The notes under the pieces: generated by a model | The model's input: the letters and a program-made list of their open reading frames with translations, nothing else | Told to the model about the DNA's origin: nothing | Database searches by the model: none | DNA from: Chitinivibrionales bacterium | GTDB lineage: Bacteria > Fibrobacterota > Chitinivibrionia > Chitinivibrionales > WJKA01 | Direction of reading: 5' to 3' | Assembly: GCA_014728215.1 (NCBI GenBank) | Contig: WJLZ01000086.1 | Location: 62,001-126,000, forward strand | Length of the DNA: 64,000 bases | In this document: positions 18,061 through 26,525 of the stretch, piece after piece | Layout of the letters: each line of letters opens with the position of its first letter | Position numbering within the stretch: the first letter of the stretch is position 1 | Translations under genes and position numbers: made by a program

Positions 18061-21000
18061 CGACTCTCTCCTTTGCGTACAAAAGCATTCTCTTGGGATC
18101 TATTGACGACAATACAATCCTTAATATTCTGAACTCCAGTTCAAGTTTTTCGATAAGCTGTGTAATTTCACCGAGATCGGCGTTATGTCCCGCCTCCTGG
18201 AGTTTTGCCGCAATGTCAGCCATCGACCGGGCTTCAATATTTTTGCATGCCCCTTTGATTTTATGTGCCTGCCTGCTTATCGCTTTGCAATCGACAGCAG
18301 TGAGATGTGTCCATAATGACTGAATCTGAACCGGAACATCACCCAGAAAAACCTTCAACACTCTCCAAACCAGCTCTGCGTCACCTTCCATCCGGCTGGA
18401 AAATTCGCGACGGTTGAACACCTCATTCTCCACGATAAAACTTTTCTTCAAACCCTTTCGTATCGTTAAGCATTTCTCAGAGGTTTTTACCAGCTCAAGC
18501 GCTTTTTTGAGATTCTCTGATGTAATCGGCTTTGCAATATAATCGGTCATACCCGCTTCAATACATCTTTGACGGTCTTCCGACAGTACGTGGGCCGTCA
18601 TGGCAATGATCGGTATCGAGCGGACAGGAGAAGGTAATACGGGTGAATTGCGGATAATCCTTGTTGCTTCAATACCATCCATGAGCGGCATTTGAATATC
18701 CATAAAAACAATATCATAGGACTTCGATTTTAATGCCTCCAGTACTTCCTTTCCGCTCTCGACAATATCAACCGTACATCCTATACGATTGAATATATAC
18801 ACCGCAACTCTCTGGTTGGTTTCATTATCTTCGGCCAGCAAAACTCTTGTTTTCCGCCGTGTAACATCGATTTCCCTGCACTTTTCAACCCTGCAGTTCT
18901 CCATAGGTGGTTCATTATTGCGACATGCCGCTATTATGGCGTCTTTTAATCGCATTCCTTTGACCGGCTTTTGCACAATTGCCGCTGTGCCGATTTTGTA
19001 TTTATCAGTTAGATTTGATGTACCCGGAAACATTTCATTTATCACAATGGCTTTCATTTGAAATTCATTGTTTATCTCCGGTTTTTCGGAATAATATTTT
19101 TCGAGCAGCCTGGATTCAATGATCGCAGCAAGGTATGGATTTTTCTGCTTCAAATCCTTTCCATTTTCCTTGACAAGGGCAGCGATATCATCACAATTTT
19201 CTGCAGTCCCGCCCCAGAAAGTGATATATTCCACCAAAATATTTCGCAGGGATTTACTTTCAACCGCAAGCGCAATCTTTTTGTCCTTAAGCGGTGGTGA
19301 AGGAGACAGAATAGTTTTTTCTTTTCCGGCTTTTTCGAAAGTCATGGTAATTCGAAACAGAGTGCCCTCTTCCTCGGTGCTCTCCACTTCGACTTCACCC
19401 TGCATGCAATCGATAAGTTTTTTTGCAATGGCAAGCCCCAATCCGGCGCCTCCATATTTTCGGGTTGTCGAGGAATCGATTTGACAAAAAGATTGGAACA
19501 TAAGGTGCATGTTCTCTTCTTTGATACCAATACCGGTATCCTGTATCTCAAATTCGACAAGTACATGAGAATGCGTTTCATGTTTTTTTGTAGCCCCGAT
19601 TCGAACTTCACCCCGGTTGGTAAATTTCACGGCATTCCCGGCGATATTCAGGAGTATTTGCTGCAACCTTGATTTATCGCCGAAAAGCAGATCCGGTATT
19701 GCAGGATGCTTGAAACAGATAAATTCAAGTCCCTTATCAAAGGCATGTTTGGCCAGGAGATCTGCAATCTCATCACAAACCTCTTCAAGAGAAAAGGGCC
19801 TGTGCATGAGATTCATTTTGCCGGCTTCGATCTTTGAGAAATCGAGTATCTCGTCGATTAACTCAACCAGAGACCGTGACGAGTTATTTATGATATCGAG
19901 ATACTCGAGCTGTTCTGTTGTCAAATGTGTTTCCCCTATCAGTTCGGCCATACCGATAATACCGTTCAGGGGCGTCCTGATTTCATGACTCATATTCGCC
20001 AAAAACTTACTTTTTGCTTCATTCGCCTCCTTTGCATCCTTGGCAAATAATTCGGCATGGGCAACCGTTCGAGCAAGTTTTTTGTTTATCCTCTGCAGCT
20101 CTTCCTCATTTTCTTTCCGTTCGGTTATATTGCGAAGTATCCCGGAAACACCGACAATCTCACCCTCGCTGTCTTTCCGGGCTTTGCTTCTGTCTTCAAA
20201 CCAGTAGGTTTTTCCATCCTTTGAAACCAGTCGAAATTCATTCGCACCATCTCTGCCATTACTGATTAATTCAAGAAAATTCAGATCTACGTCTTGTTGA
20301 CTTTCAGGATGGATAAACTCCAGAATATTTTTATCCACAAGCTCTTCCTGAGTATATCCATAACTCTGTACCTGCGGACTGATGTATATCAGGTTGCCGT
20401 TCAAATCGGCAAAGTAGGTAATATCCTCGGTATTTTCGATCAATGAACGATAGCGTTCTTCACTTTCACTCAAACGCTTTTCTAAAGCAGTCCGCTGCTT
20501 ATGTTCTCCGGCAAGTTTAAGCGCTGCAGAAATATGATGAGAGAGGTTTCTGACCGTGGGGACAAAATATTCGGCTTCCAATGGGGCCGAAATACAGATA
20601 ATACCATTAATTTCCCGGTCAACATAGATAGGAGACATGGCCATTTTTCGTGACCAGAAGTCGGTTATTTCGCCTATGCTTTCCACCGCAGCGCCAGGCA
20701 CAAGCTCACGCATTATTTCTCTACCGTCAACAAGTACAGTTTCACCCTTACAGACAGTCCGTTGGTAATGTTCCGCTTTGGTTAAATCAATCTCAAGATT
20801 TTGCAGTAAAATACCTGTCGTTTTTTCGGATGCTGCAATGATTGCGGGTGGAAGTGTTGTACCAAATAATCGCAACCGTGAACTGCGGCAGTTTGCGACG
20901 AAGATAGTAACAATAAAGTCTTCCATTCTATTAAATTCTTGTATAACTGTTTCATAAATCCGGTTTTCATCGAGATCGGCATACAATTTTGTACATACCC

Positions 21001-21064
21001 GTTCGGTGAACTGGATAACAGTCAGAAGATCCGTAAATTTCTCGTTGAGTTCTGTCTTTTTCAT
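18041..21064 (-). CDS. Hybrid kinase GAF-like/PAS/HisKA/HATPase/pseudo-REC/REC/Hpt
   Basis: This is a 1007-aa multi-step phosphorelay kinase without membrane segments. The GAF-like N-terminus (10-190) is paralogous to that of the kinase at 2104. PAS lies at 205-320. HisKA has His360 (NMSHEIRTPLNG), and HATPase has DTGIGIK and GAGLGLAIAKKL. The first receiver (about 590-690) is degenerate: VES replaces the acidic pair and Glu650 stands where Asp is expected. The second receiver has Asp789 (IVFMDIQMPLMDG), and the C-terminal Hpt has His934 (QAHKIKGACKNI). It lies 12 bases after cheR and overlaps the receiver gene at 17668. Its place inside the che operon suggests cross-talk with CheA signalling. 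Confidence 0.92.
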   Translation of the reverse strand: MKKTELNEKFTDLLTVIQFTERVCTKLYADLDENRIYETVIQEFNRMEDFIVTIFVANCRSSRLRLFGTTLPPAIIAASEKTTGILLQNLEIDLTKAEHYQRTVCKGETVLVDGREIMRELVPGAAVESIGEITDFWSRKMAMSPIYVDREINGIICISAPLEAEYFVPTVRNLSHHISAALKLAGEHKQRTALEKRLSESEERYRSLIENTEDITYFADLNGNLIYISPQVQSYGYTQEELVDKNILEFIHPESQQDVDLNFLELISNGRDGANEFRLVSKDGKTYWFEDRSKARKDSEGEIVGVSGILRNITERKENEEELQRINKKLARTVAHAELFAKDAKEANEAKSKFLANMSHEIRTPLNGIIGMAELIGETHLTTEQLEYLDIINNSSRSLVELIDEILDFSKIEAGKMNLMHRPFSLEEVCDEIADLLAKHAFDKGLEFICFKHPAIPDLLFGDKSRLQQILLNIAGNAVKFTNRGEVRIGATKKHETHSHVLVEFEIQDTGIGIKEENMHLMFQSFCQIDSSTTRKYGGAGLGLAIAKKLIDCMQGEVEVESTEEEGTLFRITMTFEKAGKEKTILSPSPPLKDKKIALAVESKSLRNILVEYITFWGGTAENCDDIAALVKENGKDLKQKNPYLAAIIESRLLEKYYSEKPEINNEFQMKAIVINEMFPGTSNLTDKYKIGTAAIVQKPVKGMRLKDAIIAACRNNEPPMENCRVEKCREIDVTRRKTRVLLAEDNETNQRVAVYIFNRIGCTVDIVESGKEVLEALKSKSYDIVFMDIQMPLMDGIEATRIIRNSPVLPSPVRSIPIIAMTAHVLSEDRQRCIEAGMTDYIAKPITSENLKKALELVKTSEKCLTIRKGLKKSFIVENEVFNRREFSSRMEGDAELVWRVLKVFLGDVPVQIQSLWTHLTAVDCKAISRQAHKIKGACKNIEARSMADIAAKLQEAGHNADLGEITQLIEKLELEFRILRIVLSSIDPKRMLLYAKERVDENACG

Positions 21065-21076
21065 TATTACGTTCTT

Positions 21077-21880
21077 CTATGCTTTTACATAAACCGATGG
21101 CTTGACACATTTAAATCCACTGAGCATACCCGTCAAGCTCTCGGCATGGCCAACCATGAGATACCCACCGGGTTTCAGAAGGCGATAGAATTCGTTTAAA
21201 AGCCGTTTCCGCACCTCGTTATCGAAATAAATCATGACATTTCTGCAGAATATCGTATCCATAGGTCCTTGCATGGGAAAGGGTACAACCGACAGATTGA
21301 GTCTTTTGAAAAGGATCATTTTCTTTAACTGGTCCTTTACTCTATACACTGCCGTAGTGTTTCTTCCTTGTTTAACAAAATACCGTTCCCGTAAAAAGGG
21401 AGAAACATTTTCAATTTTACGGGCCGAATACTCACCAGCCATACTTGCAGCAAGAATTCGTGTCGAAATATCGGTTGCCAGAATCCGCATGTCGGACGTC
21501 CGGCCATCCAGGGTCTGGAGAAGAGTCATTGCGATCGAATAGGGTTCCTCTCCCGAAGAACAGCCTGCAGACCAGTACCTGAATCGCCGCTGCCCCTGTT
21601 CGAGCCATTGAGACATCGCTTCGCTTAAAAAATCAAAATGTTCGTTTTCTCTGAAAAAGTGCGTGACATTGGTTGAAACAGCATCCAGCAGTTGAACAAT
21701 TTCTTCACCGTTTTTATCATTCTGGACATACTGCAGATACTCTTCATGTTCTTCCATACCAAGTGCCCGCATACGTTTGGCAATCCGGGCACTCACCAGG
21801 GCTTCTTTTTTTTCATTAAGAGAGATACCGGCGGCGGCATAGATGATATCCCGGAATTGAATGAATATCTTTTTATCCAT
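21077..21880 (-). CDS. cheR: Chemotaxis protein methyltransferase CheR
   Basis: CheR transfers methyl groups from S-adenosylmethionine to receptor glutamates. The 267-aa protein has the helical CheR N-terminal domain (1-75) and the SAM-binding domain with FRYWSAGCSSGEEPYSIAM (motif I), the aspartate-ending strand DMRILATDIS, and IFCRNVMIYFD (motif IV). Length is normal. I prefer ATG 21880; a GTG two codons upstream is in the same frame. The gene follows cheW after a 168-base gap with an 11-bp hairpin, and precedes the hybrid kinase by 12 bases. Confidence 0.95.
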   Translation of the reverse strand: MDKKIFIQFRDIIYAAAGISLNEKKEALVSARIAKRMRALGMEEHEEYLQYVQNDKNGEEIVQLLDAVSTNVTHFFRENEHFDFLSEAMSQWLEQGQRRFRYWSAGCSSGEEPYSIAMTLLQTLDGRTSDMRILATDISTRILAASMAGEYSARKIENVSPFLRERYFVKQGRNTTAVYRVKDQLKKMILFKRLNLSVVPFPMQGPMDTIFCRNVMIYFDNEVRKRLLNEFYRLLKPGGYLMVGHAESLTGMLSGFKCVKPSVYVKA

Positions 21881-21917
21881 CAGCACAACTCATTGTAAAT
21901 GGTATTAAAACGACAAC

Positions 21918-21946
21918 CCCTCTCCTTCCTTTCGTGAAGGAGAGGG
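21918..21946 (-). terminator. Perfect 11-bp hairpin between cheW and cheR
   Basis: CCCTCTCCTTC (21918-21928) pairs perfectly with GAAGGAGAGGG (21936-21946) around a 7-base loop. On the minus strand it is followed by a mixed tract with TTTT. It could act as an attenuator or partial terminator lowering expression downstream of cheW, or as an RNA-stability element. The T tract is weak for a full intrinsic terminator. Confidence 0.45.
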
Positions 21947-22048
21947 ATTGTCCATATGATGCTTAACCAATAGATGCAAATTCTTTACCGTCATTTTATT
22001 GTCACTTTTACACTTCGTATAGATGACCATTTTGGAAAAAAGCCGGTT

Positions 22049-22564
22049 TTACATATTCGACAACATATCAACTTCATTTCCCGAAAGTACCCGCTGTATA
22101 TCGAGTAACATCTTTACATTTTCACCGAGCTTTCCTATGCCCATGATAAAATCGGTATCGATACTTGATCCGAAAGTGGGCGCTTCCTCAATTTCATCGG
22201 GCTTAATATCCAGAACTTCCTTAACTTCATCGATAATAATACCCATAGTCACCGGATTCCCCTTGGACTCGATCTGTACGACAATTATACAGGTCTTATC
22301 GGTATCTTCCTGAGACGCCATGCAGAATTTGGCCCGCAACTCGATCACGGGAATGACTTTTCCCCGCAAATTGATCACGCCACGCACGAATTCCGGTGCC
22401 TTCGGCACTTTGGTTATCTTCTGCATCTGGATGATCTCCTGTACCTTGAGAATCTCAAGACCGTACTCTTCGTCACCCAGTATAAAGGTCAGATATTTGC
22501 CGGACAGTTTCTTTCCGATATCCGATACTTCGGCCGCTGTATCAGTATGAGTGTTTTGTGACAT
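22049..22564 (-). CDS. cheW: Chemotaxis coupling protein CheW
   Basis: CheW links CheA to chemoreceptors in the signalling array. The 171-aa protein is a single CheW domain: KYLTFILGDEEYGLEILKVQEI, then TKVPKAPEFVRGVINLRGKVIPVIELR (the conserved core), ending in a family-typical helix (KLGENVKMLLDIQRVL). The start at 22564 is set by AAGGAGG eight bases before the ATG. An upstream in-frame GTG would sit directly on the Shine-Dalgarno. It lies downstream of cheA, separated by a gap holding CGAAAT-type repeats. Confidence 0.95.
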   Translation of the reverse strand: MSQNTHTDTAAEVSDIGKKLSGKYLTFILGDEEYGLEILKVQEIIQMQKITKVPKAPEFVRGVINLRGKVIPVIELRAKFCMASQEDTDKTCIIVVQIESKGNPVTMGIIIDEVKEVLDIKPDEIEEAPTFGSSIDTDFIMGIGKLGENVKMLLDIQRVLSGNEVDMLSNM

Positions 22565-22591
22565 GAAACACACCTCCTTGGGGGATTAAAA

Positions 22592-22650
22592 TCGAAATTC
22601 GAAATCCGATACTCGAAATCCGAAATCCGAAACAGTATGGTAATTATATT
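22592..22650. repeat. Dispersed repeat family 3 (CGAAAT), copy 2
   Basis: Five CGAAAT-type units (CGAAATTCGAAATCC and variants) are followed by TATGGTAATTATATT. The same unit plus tail occurs at 12169-12200. The element fills the gap between cheA and cheW. Confidence 0.5.
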
Positions 22651-22688
22651 GAAAATTCGATATCCTGGTAGCCCTCTTCATTTTTTCT

Positions 22689-25457
22689 TTATTCCCCTGC
22701 CAGTTTTACTATTTCTCCGATATCGAGGATGAGCGAAACATTGCCGTCACTCATGATAGCGCCGCCGGCAACACCCGGATGATCGCCCAGACCGTGGCCC
22801 AGGCTTTTAATTACTACCTGTTGCTGTCCAAGAATCTCATCGACCAGAAGAGCGATCCGTTTACCGATCATATCTTCCACAATAATGGCAATACCTTCTC
22901 TGGGGTCGGTTTTTGTCCCATTGGTTCCGAAAATCCCGGACAATCGTACAAAGTTGAGCAACTCACCCCGCACCTTCATCATTTCACCTCTGCCCATGAT
23001 CGATTCAATCTGTTTCTCCTGAGGCTTGAGTGATTCAATAATCGATAAGGTCGGTACGATATAGGATTCCTCCTTAAGCCGCACAATCATACCATCGATA
23101 ATCGCCAGAGTCAGCGGCAACCTGATCGAAAAGGTCGTTCCTTTTCCCGGTTCTGATTGTATTTCGACGGACCCCCGTAGGGACTGTATATTTCTCTTGA
23201 CAACATCCATGCCGACCCCTCTTCCGGAGACATCGGTAATTTTCTTCGCCGTCGAAAAACCGGGGGCAAAAATGAACTGGTAGATCTCCTGGTCGGATAA
23301 CTTGTCATCCTCTCTGGCCAGCCCCTGTTTTACCGCTTTTTTTAATATCGAATCCCTGTCCAGCCCACGGCCGTCATCGGAAATCTCGATATAAATGCTT
23401 CCCGCCTTATGGAAAGCACTGAGTTTGACAATACCGACAGGATCTTTTCCGGCGGCAATACGGCCTTCCTTCGAATCTTCAATACCATGGTCCACCGAGT
23501 TGCGAATCATATGAATAAGGGGGTCACCGATATTCTCGACAACAGACTTGTCAAGCTCAGTCTCTTCGCCGTCAGTAACAAAATTAACTTCCTTCCCGGA
23601 TTTTTTCGAAAGATCCCGTACCAGCCTGGCCATCTTCTGGAATGTGGATTTAATCGATACCATTCGAAGGGCCATTGAAAGTTCCTGTACCTGGCGCATG
23701 ATCAAGCTTGTTTGAGCGATCTTTTTCTCCAGTTTCTGATTTCGTGCTTCCATAACAGCCGGATCTGCAGCAATCATCGATTGAGCAATAACCGCTTCAC
23801 CGATAGCATCGACAAGCTGGTCCAGTCTGTCAACAGGGACCCGTATAGTTTCTTCCACAACCGGTTTCCGGGCCGCATTCTGGCTCGCAAGTGCGCCCGC
23901 AACTTGCCGGCTTGACGTTTTTTTGTTTTCAATAAGTATTTCACCGATTTTTCTGCCATCACCTTTTTTCTGAGCCTCCAACGCTCCTTCAATTTCTTCT
24001 GCCGAAATAGTTCCTTTCTCTACAAGAATTTCTCCCACCTTTTTATCGGGTGATGACGCCGGTGCTATATTCGGTTTTTCACCGAGCGAACGGGGTGAGG
24101 CCAACCTTTCCATTATGCTCCGGTAGGATTCAGGTAACGAATAGGCTTCACCACTCAGGGTATTTTCAACAATAGCGATAAACTCTTTTAAACAATCCAT
24201 CGATTCGAGCAGGAGATCTATATGAACCGGCTCAAGTATGAGATTTCCCTTGCGAGCCATATCCATTACATTTTCCATGCTGTGAGCAAGTTCACTCACC
24301 TCTTTGAGCGCTAAAAAGCCCGCAACCCCTTTAACCGTATGGCAGGAACGGAAAATACTGTTTAGATGTTCGGGATTCGCCGGATCATTCTCAAGCTCTA
24401 AAAGCAGCGATTCCCCACTATTGATATGATCCCGTGATTCGGTGACAAAGTCTTTAATAAGCGAGGGATCAACAGCTACACATGCTTGTTCAGGCTGTGC
24501 ATTCGATTGAGAAGAAGGTAAGGTTGTTGATGGCTGTTCTTCACATGAGGCGGTAGCTTGTTGATCCCCCGTGGCGTCAGTGGGGACACTTTCCGTGTTA
24601 TCACGGCCGCAGTTGTTTCCAAATACAGCAGTGGTATCTTTTTCGCTTATATCGGCAACCGATCCTGATGTCAAATCACTTATTCGTGAAGCAAGCAGAT
24701 CCTTGAGTTTGAAAAGGTTATCCCCTGTAAATGATCCGTTTTCAAAAGCCTCTTCAACATCATGAATAAGTTTCGAATAATTTCTCAGATCCAAAACACC
24801 AAATTCACCTTTCCAGGTATGGAGGACTCTTTTGATGGCGCCTTTGGCCTGAGGAGCTCCTTTCTCATACTCCAGAATATAGGCTTCAAAATCTTCCACA
24901 ACCGGCATCTGTTGTGCCGCAAACCTGGTGGCAAGCTCCTTGAGATCCTCGGGGAAATTAATTGTCCCACCCTGTCCATCACCGGATTTCATACTTACGG
25001 CCCTGTCGCTTTCAACATCCTCATCAAAGGAATCGATAAGCTTTTTAGCTGCGTCATTATCCTGTTTCTTTTGCTGTTTGCCGGTTTTCTTTTTCCCTTT
25101 GTCGCTATTGTCTTCCCCGCTGTTATCATCCGGATCAGCTACTGTTTTGTTCCCCTCTTTTTTAACTTCACCGTTGTTATCCATGGCAAAGAGGGCTTTG
25201 GACATCTTATCGACACATTCCCCCAACTTTGAACATCCGGTATCAAAAGCTGTCTCATCCATGATAATATTTTCGGCCAGCTTTGCAGCGCGGTCGGCCA
25301 TACTGCAAAATGCCTTCGGCAAATTGTCCGTCCCCGCTAACTGTTCCATCGCTCCCATGATCTCCGTAAGGGAGGTAAGATCGGATTTATCTAAAAGGGG
25401 CAGTTGTGATGCAACCCGGTTCAAGGTTTTTTCAATAGAATCATTTTTTTGAGTCAT
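22689..25457 (-). CDS. cheA: Chemotaxis histidine kinase CheA, unusual N-terminal architecture
   Basis: CheA autophosphorylates on an Hpt histidine and passes phosphate to CheY and CheB. This 922-aa form is longer than usual. It has a helical N-terminus and a Lys/Asp-rich linker (100-150). A first Hpt-like domain carries His213 (VLHTWKGEFG). A second, canonical Hpt carries His373 (FRSCHTVKGVAGF). Two MshEN/GspE-N-like repeats follow at 473-528 (KVGEILVEKGTIS ... KIGEILIENKKTS). Next come the dimerisation domain, the HATPase (MIRNSVDHGIED, GRGVGMDVVK) and the CheW-like domain. I see no obvious P2 CheY-binding domain. The start at 25457 is supported by GGGGGAG upstream; Met at 25487 overlapping the previous stop is the alternative. 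Confidence 0.93.
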   Translation of the reverse strand: MTQKNDSIEKTLNRVASQLPLLDKSDLTSLTEIMGAMEQLAGTDNLPKAFCSMADRAAKLAENIIMDETAFDTGCSKLGECVDKMSKALFAMDNNGEVKKEGNKTVADPDDNSGEDNSDKGKKKTGKQQKKQDNDAAKKLIDSFDEDVESDRAVSMKSGDGQGGTINFPEDLKELATRFAAQQMPVVEDFEAYILEYEKGAPQAKGAIKRVLHTWKGEFGVLDLRNYSKLIHDVEEAFENGSFTGDNLFKLKDLLASRISDLTSGSVADISEKDTTAVFGNNCGRDNTESVPTDATGDQQATASCEEQPSTTLPSSQSNAQPEQACVAVDPSLIKDFVTESRDHINSGESLLLELENDPANPEHLNSIFRSCHTVKGVAGFLALKEVSELAHSMENVMDMARKGNLILEPVHIDLLLESMDCLKEFIAIVENTLSGEAYSLPESYRSIMERLASPRSLGEKPNIAPASSPDKKVGEILVEKGTISAEEIEGALEAQKKGDGRKIGEILIENKKTSSRQVAGALASQNAARKPVVEETIRVPVDRLDQLVDAIGEAVIAQSMIAADPAVMEARNQKLEKKIAQTSLIMRQVQELSMALRMVSIKSTFQKMARLVRDLSKKSGKEVNFVTDGEETELDKSVVENIGDPLIHMIRNSVDHGIEDSKEGRIAAGKDPVGIVKLSAFHKAGSIYIEISDDGRGLDRDSILKKAVKQGLAREDDKLSDQEIYQFIFAPGFSTAKKITDVSGRGVGMDVVKRNIQSLRGSVEIQSEPGKGTTFSIRLPLTLAIIDGMIVRLKEESYIVPTLSIIESLKPQEKQIESIMGRGEMMKVRGELLNFVRLSGIFGTNGTKTDPREGIAIIVEDMIGKRIALLVDEILGQQQVVIKSLGHGLGDHPGVAGGAIMSDGNVSLILDIGEIVKLAGE

Positions 25458-25483
25458 GTATTTCTTACTCCCCCGAGTATCTT

Positions 25484-25888
25484 TCATTTCGTTCCCGATA
25501 CATTTTCATTGGAAACGGCAGTAGTTTTATCTTTTTCCAAAACTTTATACACAACAGCTTTCAGGTCGGGAAGGTTTATTGGTTTCACAAAAAAGAAGAC
25601 CGGCGACAATTGGCGTGCGTTGCGTTCAGTCTCTTCGGTTATGTCGCCGGTCATCAGAATAGAGGGGGTATCCCATCCTCGAGCACGCAATTCGGGAATT
25701 AACCGTTCACATGATTTTCCCGGAAGATGATAATTTCCGATAAAAAGATCAAAATTTTCCCTTTGCATCACTTCAAAAGCATCATTACCGTTATCCACGA
25801 TAGAAACATTACAACCGATATCCCCTAGATATTTTTTCAGCGCCCTGAGGCAAAAATGATCATCATCCGCCAGCAATACCCTATACAT
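25484..25888 (-). CDS. Pseudo-receiver domain protein (Asn at phosphoacceptor position)
   Basis: This 134-aa single receiver lies directly before cheA. The N-terminal acidic cluster is intact (LLADDDH), as are the switch threonine (ILMTGD) and the lysine (FFVKPINLP). The phosphoacceptor position, however, is Asn52 (LFIGNYHLPG), read as AAT in the sequence. It should not be phosphorylated in the normal way and may work as a constitutive or binding-only partner of CheA or other array proteins. It lies between a 67-aa gene (32 bases upstream) and cheA (27 bases downstream of its stop to the preferred cheA start). Confidence 0.85.
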   Translation of the reverse strand: MYRVLLADDDHFCLRALKKYLGDIGCNVSIVDNGNDAFEVMQRENFDLFIGNYHLPGKSCERLIPELRARGWDTPSILMTGDITEETERNARQLSPVFFFVKPINLPDLKAVVYKVLEKDKTTAVSNENVSGTK

Positions 25889-25920
25889 AGCTATTCTCCT
25901 TGACTCGAGATTATTCCCTG

Positions 25921-26124
25921 CTATTTCACAATGTGCTGCTCAAGAATCGATATATAAAGATCAAGAAAAGACCGTGAATTGAAATGGCGCTTAAAATACG
26001 GTCCGCTTTTTTCAAAGGTGTCGTCATAAAGAGCATGGATATATCTGGTAAGCAATTCATCACTCCTAAAACCATTCATTGTTTTCCCTTTCTCTGTGCA
26101 AACATCCTGTTCGTACGATACCAT
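25921..26124 (-). CDS. Small hypothetical protein (67 aa) at the head of the che operon
   Basis: A strong AAGGAG six bases before ATG 26124 sets the start; a longer frame upstream lacks such support. The product (MVSYEQDVCTEKGKTMNGF ...) is mildly charged and predicted helical, with an aromatic-rich C-terminus (YIHALYDDTF, FLDLYISILEQ). I recognise no family, signal peptide or membrane segment. Its place as first gene of the chemotaxis transcript, 32 bases before the pseudo-receiver, suggests a role in that system, but nothing more can be said. Confidence 0.65.
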   Translation of the reverse strand: MVSYEQDVCTEKGKTMNGFRSDELLTRYIHALYDDTFEKSGPYFKRHFNSRSFLDLYISILEQHIVK

Positions 26125-26176
26125 GACATACTCCTTTAAAATGGTTGTCTTTTCGGAGATCATAATCTAATCAATT

Positions 26177-26205
26177 ATCATACCAACCGCACTGATTGCC
26201 CTTAA
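26177..26205 (-). promoter_or_regulatory. Candidate sigma-70 promoter of the che operon
   Basis: On the minus strand TTAAGG (26205-26200) and TATGAT (26182-26177) are separated by 17 bases, with a TTGG just before the -10 box. They lie about 50 bases before the start of the 67-aa gene that opens the cluster. Confidence 0.4.
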
Positions 26206-26300
26206 AAGACAAAAAAACAGCCAATTGTACCTGTTTAAACTCATAGCCTGCTCTATTGGTGTATCATTCCGACAACACTTTTTTCCGCAAGCGATATATG

Positions 26301-26323
26301 ACCTGTCTCATGATGATACAGGT
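26301..26323. promoter_or_regulatory. Imperfect 23-bp palindrome
   Basis: ACCTGT at 26301-26306 and ACAGGT at 26318-26323 are inverted, and the inner TCAT/ATGA also pair, leaving one mismatch pair and a short centre. It lies about 95 bases upstream of the che promoter candidate. It could be an operator or the stem of an RNA hairpin (followed on the plus strand by TTAAAAAA). Confidence 0.35.
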
Positions 26324-26525
26324 TAAAAAATACTGATCTTCAGATATGTAATAAACTACTGCAAGTGTTTAATTTACAGGCAGTTACAATCTACATACCC
26401 CGACGATATCAGGGTGTATGATTTTGATACGGAAGGATGAATGGTGAGTGGTGAAATACAGCGATGAATAAATGAAAGGATACAATAATGAATGGAAATC
26501 AATAATACACATTCGAGAGATTCAG

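Larger units (their letters stand above)
26125..26525. other. About 400-bp intergenic region upstream of the che cluster
   Basis: No gene is apparent. It holds a promoter-like pair for the che operon (26177-26205, minus strand) and an imperfect 23-bp palindrome (26301-26323). The rest is A+T-rich sequence with short repeated motifs (GATGAAT, GAATGG) near 26440-26500, downstream of the sigma-54 activator gene. I see no clear terminator for that gene. Confidence 0.5.

Noticed and set aside
12169-22650. CGAAAT repeats as a CRISPR array
   Set aside because: Units are only 7-9 bases, with no spacers and no cas genes anywhere in the window.
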